Of a stretch of DNA of 16,518 bases, positions 7,630 through 15,500 are shown one piece after another. Under the pieces are notes generated by a model. It was given only the letters and a program-made list of their open reading frames with translations. It made no database searches and was not told where the DNA came from. This DNA comes from Strigomonas culicis (Eukaryota; Euglenozoa; Kinetoplastea; Trypanosomatida; Trypanosomatidae): assembly GCA_000482145.1 (NCBI GenBank), contig AUXH01000434.1, positions 1 through 16,518 of the forward strand. Reading direction: 5' to 3'. How positions within the stretch are numbered: position 1 is the first letter of the stretch; each line of letters opens with the position of its first letter. A program made the translations under genes and the position numbers.

Positions 7630-8988
7630 CTACACATCAATCTGTACGGATGATTGGTGATCCTCTGGTTTATCTATAAAAGAAACTTGTCTTCGCAAGA
7701 ACCGCTGGCTGACCGGTCGAGCCCCACCGTAGATGTTCGTACGATCGTCTTGTTGCTCAAGGGGCGCTAGCAGGCGATTGTCGACCATCGGCACCGCCAG
7801 CATGGCATCGTTGGCGGAGTATCGTCGGTGCCGCTCACGCTCCGGTGTATGCGCCGCGTGGGGCTGCTGTGTGCCTACGTTCGTCGACGGGCTCGTCGCG
7901 GGGCTGTGCTGAGCTAGGAGGGGGTTATAGTGCTGCGAGCCGGAGAGGGTGTGGCGCACCGCCTCGTGCTGCCGCCGGTCCGCGACGACGGGCGTCGGCG
8001 GCAGGCCCGAACAGACCAGCGTGGTGCGGTTCGGCGCGGTACACAACCACGCCTGCTGCGGGCTCCCACCACTCGGTTTGTGGCACGTGGTGTTGCCCAC
8101 TGCAGCCTTGCCTAGGGTGCCGACACAGGAGCTGTAGGTGTTCGCACCCGGCGGGGTTGTGTTCTCCTTATTCGGCGGCGTCGGGTGATGGTACGTGCTA
8201 TAATGGTTGTGCGTGCTGTTGGTAAGGACGTTGGGAGGCCGTACGGACAGCCCTCGCGCACCTCCCTGCTGCCCTTGCTTCTGCGGCGACACACGTTGAG
8301 TCTCCGTCCTGTAGCCCTCCTGCCGTCCACCAGGCGGTCGATGGGGCGGCGCTGTCGCCTGCGTCACGGCGGCGGCCGCCGGAGGGGCCGCGCGGCCCGT
8401 TCGCTTGTTCGCACTGTTCGCCCCACCGCGAGCGCCATCCGACGGACCCTCCGCGGAGGCAGCAGCGCTGTCGTCCTCCGAAGAAGAGTTCTCCCACGGT
8501 ATGGTGAAGCGGCTCAAGAGCGTGCGGTAGCTGTTGCGTCGCGTGGCGCTGTCCCTCCGCCGCTCGTCCATCGCCTGCGACGGGTGCGCCGGCCGGGAGG
8601 CGGAGGCGTGGTTCGCGTCATCCGACCCCCTCCCGCGGCGCGGGTGCAGCGGGTACACCGCCGAGCGCTCGAGCGCCGGTAGCCGCAGGGCCGCGTCCGC
8701 CGCCCCACCGTGCCGGCCGCCCCCGCCTTCCTTGCTGGGGTCCCCAGCGGGGGCGGGGCCGCTCCGGCGGCGCAGCCGCGCTATGAGGCTCTCCTCGCCG
8801 CCGGCCGCCTCCTTCCCTTCTCCGTCTGCGGCGCAGCTTGGCGAGACGATGGGCAGCCGTGAGTAGGCGCGTGTGCGCACCAGCGCACCGCGGTGGCCTG
8901 CGCGGCCGCGGGGGGTGCCGCTGTCTGCGGAGGTGGCGTCCGCGTCGTCGTCCGCGAAGCTCTCCATGATGGTCGAGCCCTGGCCCAT
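7630..8988 (-). CDS. Probable N-myristoylated disordered protein with a C-terminal RQVSF motif
   Basis: A 452-residue frame ending TAG. The frame is open upstream to 9171, but that codon is GTG and no ATG lies between. A T-rich tract with AG at 9023-9024 falls inside that extension, so trans-splicing would remove most of it. The first ATG gives MGQGSTIM, a good N-myristoylation signal: Gly2, no charged or bulky residue at position 3, Thr6 at the favoured position. Other visible parts: an acidic patch (ESFADDDAD, 9-17), basic Ser sites (LRRRSG, 72-77), RRNSYRTLLSRFTIPWE (150-166) followed by SSSEDD, a long His/Asn/Thr/Pro-rich middle (200-385), RRYS (388-391), and the C-terminal RRQVSFID (432-439), 15 residues before the end. 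The LxxxFTIPW part resembles the VTxPW block of the two left-hand genes. Inferred: a membrane-tethered scaffold that docks PP1. No enzyme domain is seen. Confidence 0.8.
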   Translation of the reverse strand: MGQGSTIMESFADDDADATSADSGTPRGRAGHRGALVRTRAYSRLPIVSPSCAADGEGKEAAGGEESLIARLRRRSGPAPAGDPSKEGGGGRHGGAADAALRLPALERSAVYPLHPRRGRGSDDANHASASRPAHPSQAMDERRRDSATRRNSYRTLLSRFTIPWENSSSEDDSAAASAEGPSDGARGGANSANKRTGRAAPPAAAAVTQATAPPHRPPGGRQEGYRTETQRVSPQKQGQQGGARGLSVRPPNVLTNSTHNHYSTYHHPTPPNKENTTPPGANTYSSCVGTLGKAAVGNTTCHKPSGGSPQQAWLCTAPNRTTLVCSGLPPTPVVADRRQHEAVRHTLSGSQHYNPLLAQHSPATSPSTNVGTQQPHAAHTPERERHRRYSANDAMLAVPMVDNRLLAPLEQQDDRTNIYGGARPVSQRFLRRQVSFIDKPEDHQSSVQIDV

Positions 8989-9022
8989 GGATAGAAGCTG
9001 CACAGGACAGTGTCTATCGAAA

Positions 9023-9070
9023 CTAAAAAAAAAAGATCTTTCAGTGGGAGAGAACGAAAGAAAAAAAAAG
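9023..9070 (-). promoter_or_regulatory. Likely trans-splice acceptor for the 7630-8988 gene
   Basis: On the coding strand there is a run of T and CT-rich sequence, then AAAG (AG at 9037-9038), then ten T directly followed by AG at 9023-9024. The last AG is 34 bases before the ATG. Use of either AG removes the upstream GTG frame and makes MGQGST the true N-terminus. Confidence 0.65.
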
Positions 9071-9636
9071 GATATTGTGACATGGGGAACACGCGGGGAA
9101 GCAGGAGAACAAGCCGGTGCGGCCTGCCACGTCCAGAGGTTGGCGTAGAGGCAGTGTTTACGGTTCAGCACAATCTCAACAAACAGAAAGAGAGCAAGAG
9201 GAAGTTCTTTTTTTTTTAAAAAGGAGATTCTACGAAAACGCGTTTATCTCACCCATCACTCTCACTGTAAGGGTGATGTCACCGCTGTTGCAATTTGTTT
9301 CGGAGAGGAAACCAGTGCATTAAAAGAATAATATAAATACACTAGTTTAGAGAAGCATAGATGTGTTCCGTCCTATTGTCTTTCTCTACCAATGTAAACA
9401 CATCGCCAATACGTATCCTCGAGAAATTATAATGTACATATATATATATATTGCAAAGTGAAAAAGACAAAAAAGAAGAATGAAAATAATAACCATTTTC
9501 ATTCCTTCTTCATATATTCGATTCAGTAAATGTACAAGAAAAAAAAGTAAAGAAATAAAAATAAGAACTATACGATCTCCTCCATCGTTATTATTATATT
9601 AAAGAGAAAAAAAACTTTCACGCCATCGAAGTAATC

Positions 9637-9924
9637 TCAAATACAAAAGCAAAGGGCGACGCTGTACATTTCTAGAATAGCAGAACGCTCCTGTCTAAGA
9701 AGTATTCTGTAGAAAACGGATAGTATCACAAACAAAAACCATTTAAAAAAAAAACGAGAGCTTGGAAATCTCCTCAATGACCAAACAAAAAAAGAAAAAA
9801 GAGATAATACGGCTTGGGGTATATCGCCTGTGGTCAGGGCTGCACTTTCTCTAACACAAACTACTGTGTGTCCTTCCCTCGCCCGCCACCACATGCGCTC
9901 GCATGGCCTCAACCATGACGGGGC
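9637..9924 (-). other. In-frame open extension after the TAG of the 449-residue gene
   Basis: After TAG (9925-9927) the frame continues 95 codons to TGA. It encodes a basic, Trp-rich start (MWWRAREG) and a strongly hydrophobic segment, FFFKWFLFVILSVFYRILL, which could be a membrane helix. T-rich spacers here often make Phe/Leu-rich frames by chance, so this is more likely untranslated. It is listed because it is in frame and adjoins the gene. Confidence 0.25.
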
Positions 9925-11274
9925 CTAACGAAAATCAGTGCTCACCGTGAAGTGCGCGTGGAGCCCACGCCCCGGCACCTCCACGTCAGGCAGGTCTCCC
10001 AGGATGCGGGCCGTGTTGTGCGTCGGACAGGTGTGGAAGGCGTCGCCGGTAATTGGCTCCAGCTCCGTCTCCACCGCCGTTCCTGGCTCCGTCACGCTGT
10101 TGGGCGCCTTCGCCGTGTTCGGTGCGTGTGGCATGCCGACGTACCGGGGCAGTCGCAGCGGCGCCGCCGGCCGCCCCATCTCCCGCCGCACCGCCTCCTC
10201 CAGCGGCTCCTCCTCATAGCCCTCACTCGAGATGTTATTGTTATTGTTGCTCGTGCTGCTATGGATGGTCCGCAGCTGGTTCGTGTAGGTTTCCTTACGT
10301 TGGTGGAGGGGGTGCTCCAGGTCGCAAAGTGCTTTCTTTTTCGTGAGGGGCATGATTGGCGAGGTCGAGTGGGGGGACTCGTCGCCCTTCACTTCTTCAG
10401 TGGGCTCTTGCTCGCCCCTGTGTCTGGGGCTCACCGCTGCCCGCGGCAGCGCATGGGCTGCCTTCCCCTTGTGTACTCCATTCGGCAACAGCACCTCCAG
10501 TGCCTGCTCCAGGAGCTCGACGGTGTCTTCCGTCTCCAGCGGCGCGGCGCCCTCGGAGGCCCCGCGGCCGTAGCTGCCCGCCCGCAGTTCCTCCGGCGGC
10601 TGCGGGATGAGCTCATTGTACTTGTTCGCCCGCCGGCCCGGCAGCTGCAGCAGGCCGAGTTCGCCGCCGTGGGGGTGCTTCGCGAGCGGCGGCCGCGCGC
10701 TCTCGGACAGCGGGGGGCAGCCGGGCGCCTTGGGGAGGACGGCCGTCGCCAGCGTGCTCGTGCTGTTGTCACCGGCGTCGTCGCGGCCGTCCGCGGTGAT
10801 GGCGCGCGCGTAGCGGCCCTGGGGCGGCGCCGGCTTGCCAGCCGTTGCGAGGAACTGCAGCGGGGGGAAGGGGGCCGTGGGGGACGGCGGCACCGCAGCG
10901 GCGAGCGGCCGCGGCTCGCTGCCACCGGCTGGCGGGTGGGGCTGGAGTGGCACCCCGTCGGCGCCGGCGCCCTGGAGACTCTGCCGCACGGTCTCGAGGA
11001 CGGCGCGGACAGCCTCTCTGCGCTGCGCCTCCGCCTCGCCCTCCGCTAAGCTGTTAGGGTTGTCCCTGTGTTCGTCAGGAGGGGTTGGGTCGGCGGCGTC
11101 CGGCGGGTGGCGGACCCCCATCGAGAACATATCGGACACGAGGTTTGGCACGTCGTCGCCGCCTCGGTACAAAAGGTAGTCGAAATAGCTATACAGGTCA
11201 TCGTAAGAGCTCCCAGCAACGGAAAGGGGCTCTTTGTTACTATCCGTACGGATCTCCTCCAGTGCGGAACTCAT
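9925..11274 (-). CDS. Disordered acidic protein with an aromatic N-terminal patch, function unknown
   Basis: A 449-residue frame ending TAG. The open frame reaches 11400, but the codon there is TTG. The first ATG (11274) gives MSSALEEIRT, and a pyrimidine tract with AG lies 32 bases upstream, inside the longer frame. No domain is recognised. Seen: an aromatic/acidic patch SSYDDLYSYFDYLLYRGGDD (22-41), LVSDMFSMG (45-53), a short Glu/Arg-rich likely helix (78-100), a Pro-rich linker (109-152), a Leu-rich acidic helix VELLEQALEVLLPNG (252-266), a run of five Asn (343-347), acidic EGYEEEPLEE (351-360), and the C-terminus HFTVSTDFR. There is no RVxF match, so it is the least obvious member of the array. 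ELLEQALEVLLPNG loosely resembles ELLSPLSNVLPG in the 432-residue protein. The frame stays open for 95 codons past the TAG. The coding call is supported by GC content, frame length and splice context. Confidence 0.78.
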   Translation of the reverse strand: MSSALEEIRTDSNKEPLSVAGSSYDDLYSYFDYLLYRGGDDVPNLVSDMFSMGVRHPPDAADPTPPDEHRDNPNSLAEGEAEAQRREAVRAVLETVRQSLQGAGADGVPLQPHPPAGGSEPRPLAAAVPPSPTAPFPPLQFLATAGKPAPPQGRYARAITADGRDDAGDNSTSTLATAVLPKAPGCPPLSESARPPLAKHPHGGELGLLQLPGRRANKYNELIPQPPEELRAGSYGRGASEGAAPLETEDTVELLEQALEVLLPNGVHKGKAAHALPRAAVSPRHRGEQEPTEEVKGDESPHSTSPIMPLTKKKALCDLEHPLHQRKETYTNQLRTIHSSTSNNNNNISSEGYEEEPLEEAVRREMGRPAAPLRLPRYVGMPHAPNTAKAPNSVTEPGTAVETELEPITGDAFHTCPTHNTARILGDLPDVEVPGRGLHAHFTVSTDFR

Positions 11275-11306
11275 TTGGAAATATATATATCTATATATAT
11301 AGTGAA

Positions 11307-11331
11307 CTAAAATAGTAAGCAGAAAATAAAA
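11307..11331 (-). promoter_or_regulatory. Likely trans-splice acceptor for the 9925-11274 gene
   Basis: The coding strand reads TTTTATTTTCTGCTTACTAT then TTTAG, with the AG at 11307-11308, 32 bases before the ATG. Splicing here would remove the TTG-initiated upstream part of the open frame, supporting the start MSSALEE. Confidence 0.6.
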
Positions 11332-11504
11332 GCTGCTGTCTTCAACAAACAAACGTGTTGCTTCTACTGCGCTAAATAACAATCTCAATAGCACCAGCAA
11401 CAGTTAAGAAAAATAATTATGCACACACACAAAAAAAAAAATTACTCTCCAAATTGTTTCCTTCCGTTGTTGAATGCAAATATAAAAACAGAGGGAAAGA
11501 GCGG

Positions 11505-11523
11505 GAGAGAGAGAGAGAGAGAG
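11505..11523. repeat. GA dinucleotide microsatellite
   Basis: About nine GA units in the spacer; it is CT-rich on the coding strand and could itself act as a pyrimidine tract. Similar shorter runs occur at 1-13 and 4964-4979. Confidence 0.9.
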
Positions 11524-11710
11524 GGAGGGGGATAGGCACATGAGGCACAGATCACCTACATAGTATCCAATATGAAGCCACACAGGTTCACACCATTCTG
11601 TTGTCCACTGGGACACCTTGCAGCAATCAGCAAAAACATTTATTTAAAATGATTATCCGTAAGATTTCACAGCCGTAAGAAGAAGAAAAAAAAGAACACT
11701 GATAACCAAT

Positions 11711-11762
11711 ATATCTATCGATCTATCTATCTAGATATGTATATTTATTTAGATAAATACAT
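11711..11762. repeat. TATC/GATA-type repeat with an imperfect inverted repeat
   Basis: Tandem ATCT units (11711-11732) run into an inverted repeat, 11737-11762 (ATGTAT...ATACAT arms, a two-base bulge, a TTAG loop). It is AT-rich and weak, and may only reflect simple-sequence drift. Confidence 0.6.
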
Positions 11763-12518
11763 AGATAAATAGACTGAATCATGTGTATGAAAGAAGAAAA
11801 GCAAAAAAAAAACACTTCATTCACTATAATACTACCAAAACACCAACCAAATCACTTTATAACGCAAAAACAAACGTTTGAGAATTCACAAAAATCCAAC
11901 ACTACTCTAAAAAGGGTAGAAGGTGGAAATGACAGACAAAAACTATTCTTTTTTGATTTCGACGTGTGTATACACGTAAACGAAAAGGAAAGGAATACAA
12001 AACGAAGAATAAAAAATAAGAGTGTAACAAGTATGATTCTCATAGTATGATTAGCTCAACAGACAGTGAGTATGACTGCTATCAAAAGAAGTAAATATTA
12101 AAGAAAGAAAGAAAAAGAGGGGCAAACAGAAAATGAAACTGTAATGCTCATTAGACAGATCAAAGAATGATATAGCACAAAAATAAATTCAAAATAAAGC
12201 ACTCGAATAAACAGCAAAAAAAAAAAAGTAAAGAAATGGCTACAAAGAACAACAACAACAACAAACAACAACAAAAAAAAAACAAGTACATATAAATATA
12301 TACCTGTAAATTAATGATTATTCGCAACATACTCCAGAAAAGAAAAAGTAAAAAGCAAAAAGAAAGAGAAAAGCTAAACAAAAAAACAAAAGGAAAAAAA
12401 AAAACAAGTAACATATCATTTTTATTACACAAAACAATAAATAACCATCAGGCCACACGCATAGATATATAACAAAAAGAACAAATAAAAAAGAATGTAC
12501 ACTCCGTTTTTCTAGTGC

Positions 12519-15500
12519 TTAGAGCAGCACACGGTTCTTCACAAAGCGAACGGCACTCTTCCGCTGCCGGCGCGCCGGGACGGACGGGGCTACCGGCGCG
12601 GAGGCGCGGCGGCGCGCGGCGGAGTCAACCGCTGAAGTGGAGGCGGCCAGGTTGGGATCCGACGTGTCCAACATGCCGGACCCCATCATGTAATCGCAGT
12701 CCGGCCCAGCGGCATGGGCTGCCTCATTCGGCTGTCCCGCCTGCGGCTGCGCCGCTGGTCGGCCGTTCGGCGCCGCACCCACGCTGGCGCTCCTCGCCTG
12801 TGGCTGCGGCTGCGTCGAGGGGTTCCGGTTCCCCTCTGCCTTTGCCGCCGCCGGCTTCGCATTGGCGGGTTGGCTGCCGCCGCTGGCCTTTGCACTAGTG
12901 GGTCCCGGCTTGGCGCCGGTGGTCGAGCTGGCGGTGGGCTTTGGATCGCTCCGCTGGGGCGGCTTGCTCTCCGCACCACCCTTGTTGCCGGCCGGTGCCT
13001 TGTTCGGACTAGCCGCTGGAGCCGTCGCGGCCCCACCTTTTGCTGCGCTAGAATCCGGTCGACTCGGCGCGGGAGCCGCAGCGGTGGTCTTCGTCGGAGC
13101 CGGTGCCTTCTCCTCCTTCTTCTCCGCCTCCTTCGCGGCGGGTGCCGCGGCCTCGCTCGTCGGCCTCATATTCTTCAGTGGTGTGAAGGGGCCGCCGTCG
13201 TCCCTGGGGGTCGCCGGCACCCCGAGCATCCCCTCCGTCGGCGACTTGAGGTGCGAGAGCAGCTCCACGGGGTTGAAGAACTCCATCGAGTTGAAGCCGT
13301 CGCTGCTGCGGCAGCTCACGCCGTCGATGCTGCCCACCGGCATGAAGGGCGAGTTCACCGCACCGAGCGTCATGTCCGCCGAGTACTTGGCATCCGCCTC
13401 GCGATGGAAGTTGAACATGTCGCCGGACAGAGCGGCGTCGAGCGACGTGCTGACGGGCGTCGTGGCGGCCCTCTGGTCCGCCGCCTCGGCCGGGTTGCGG
13501 TCGCGGGAGGACGTCGGGCGCGGGCTCTGCGCGCGATTGTGGCCGGGTGAGACGTGGGCAGGGCTCTGCGCGCGATTGCGGCCGGGTGAGACGTGGGCAG
13601 GGCTCTGCGCGCGATTGCGGCGAGGGGAGACGGGGCCGGGGCTCTGCGCGCGGCCGCTGCCACGCGGCGGGCTGGTGTGGGTGGGCACCGGCGCGTCCGC
13701 CGCGCCGCGGTTGCGCCGCGGGGAGAGCCCACCGGGGCCGCTTTTGTAGTAGTCCATCATATCCAGCACGGAGGTGTACTCGGCGCTCTCGGACACTTGG
13801 CGGCCGCTGCTGCTCCCCGCGACCTCGGCGGACACCGCCTTCGCCTTGGCCGCGGCGAGCTCGGCACGCGCGGCCTGCTCCTTGTCTTGCGACGCCTTGG
13901 CCGTCGGCGCCGGGGGACCTGTCGGTGCGGCGTGGGTATCGAGTTTCTTTTCATACGCATGGTAGAGGTCCATGGACTCCAGCGAGTCGGTGCTACTGCG
14001 GGAGCGCAGGCCGCCGTCGGCCCCGGTGCTGCGGGCGGCCGCGGCGGCCCTGTCCGTGGACGGCGGCGCACCGGCCTCCGGTGGCGGTGCCGCCGCCTTT
14101 GTCTCTTGCGGCTTCGGACGGCTCTTCTCGTCCTTCGCTGCTGGGGCCGCCGGTGGCTCCTCCGCACGCGCGCTCTCCGCCTTGGGCCCATCGCTGCGGC
14201 CGCGCTTCGGCTTCTCCTTGCGGACCGTCTTGCCCTTCGCGCCTACCTCCGTGCCGCTGGCGCCCTTGTCGTCGGACGCCTCCGTGACGAGTGCAGCCTT
14301 GTCGGCCGCCGTGTCTCGCACCGCCGGCTGCTCGTCTGTCTTTTGAGCCTCCGGCGCCGGGGTTGCTGACTTTGCCGCCTTCACTTCCTCCGCCGGCGGT
14401 GGCGCTGCGGCTGCGGCCGCCGGCGCCTCCCCCGGCTTGGCCTCCGGCGCCGGCCGCCGGCCGCGCCCCGCGCTGCTCGTGCGGGTGGCGCTCGGCACGT
14501 CCCCGACCAGCCGCACGGTGGCCTGCCCACTGTAGAACCCCATCATCGCCTCGAAGCCGGAGTCCGTGCTCGCGGTCGTGTCGCTGCGCGCCCGCGTCGG
14601 CCGCGGCGCGTGCCGCATGGGCAGCATCGCGGCCGGCGGCAGCTGCGCCAGGTCCTTCGACAGGCGCCGCGCCTCCCCGGGGCTGATGGTGGCCGGCGCC
14701 GCGGGCGTCGCCGCCGCTGGCTGCGTCTCAGCGGCCTGCGCCTCCGCCGCCGGCGGCTCCTTCGGCGCGTCCTTGCGGCGGCTGCGGATGGTGAGCGCGG
14801 TGCCCGTCACCGGCGCCTCGCACTGGCCCTTCCTCCCCTTGCCCTTCTTGTCCTGCCTCGCGCCGCCGCTGGCCCGACTCGGCCCGCCGGCACCCTCCGG
14901 CTCCCGCTCCTGCGACTGCGACAGGGGACGCTCCTTTTCGGGAGCCGCCGCCGTGGCGTCCGCCGCGCGGTCCGCCGTCTTGTCGTGCTTCTTGCTCTTC
15001 TTAGCCTCCCCCTCCGAGACCTCCCTCGCGGAGAGTGGCGCCGCCGGCTCCTCCGTCGCCACCACCTCTGCCGCCGGCTCCTCCGTCGCCACCACCTCTG
15101 CCGCCGGGGCGGCAACGTGCGGGCTACCCGCCTCGTCAGCCGTCTCCTCCAGCCGCGGCGGCTGTTGCTCCGCCGCCCGGGCGTTCTCCCGTGCCTTCTC
15201 CTGTGCCTCCTTCGCATCTGCCTGATCCGCGCCGGCGCGGTGGCCCTCCACAATGTGGTCTACGGTGTCCTTGCGGTCACTCGCCGCGGCTGGGGGCTGG
15301 TTCTGCAGGCTGCTCCCGGACTGCGGGTTGCTGCCGCTGGACGTGGCGGAGCCGTCGCCGGCGGGCTGCGGCGCCGCGTCCGGCAGCAGCGGCACGTCCG
15401 TCATGATGGCGGCCGCCGTCGCGGGCTGCGGCCGCCGCGGCGCCGGTGCCAGCGGCGTCGCGGCCTCGCCCTCCGCGAGGTAGTTGTTCTGCTTGCCCTG

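Larger units (their letters stand above)
8989..9924. other. Spacer between the 449- and 452-residue genes
   Basis: It holds the 5' leader of the 452-residue gene (8989-9022), AT-rich middle sequence, and at 9820-9924 a moderately GC-rich tail directly after the stop codon of the 449-residue gene. That tail stays open in the same frame for 95 codons (see findings). Confidence 0.6.
11275..12518. other. Spacer between the 1150- and 449-residue genes
   Basis: The plus strand is very A/G-rich (C/T on the coding strand), especially 11770-12500. It has a GA microsatellite (11505-11523) and TATC/GATA-type repeats with a small imperfect hairpin (11711-11762). It holds the 3' untranslated region of the large gene. 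No credible gene or RNA was found. Confidence 0.6.

Noticed and set aside
8989..9171. 61-residue N-terminal extension of the 452-residue protein
   Set aside because: It begins at GTG, contains no ATG, is Phe-rich from the pyrimidine tract, and is cut by the predicted acceptor.
9249..9276. TCACCC...GGGTGA inverted repeat as a terminator or RNA element
   Set aside because: A six-base stem with a sixteen-base loop is weak, and such terminators are not expected in this kind of genome.
11275..11400. 42-residue hydrophobic N-terminal extension of the 449-residue protein, resembling a signal peptide
   Set aside because: It begins at TTG and comes from T-rich splice tract sequence, with an acceptor AG at 11307-11308 inside it.
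12160..12432. 90-residue Phe/Leu-rich frame that looks like a membrane protein
   Set aside because: It is a translation of poly-T/CT spacer sequence. Similar frames appear in every spacer.
12543..12563. RKSAVRF at the C-terminus of the large protein as a strict RVxF
   Set aside because: The basic residue is three before Val, outside the strict spacing, so I treat it only as a degenerate relative.
13522..13654. CRISPR-like regular repeat
   Set aside because: The copies are head-to-tail without spacers and lie in frame inside a gene.
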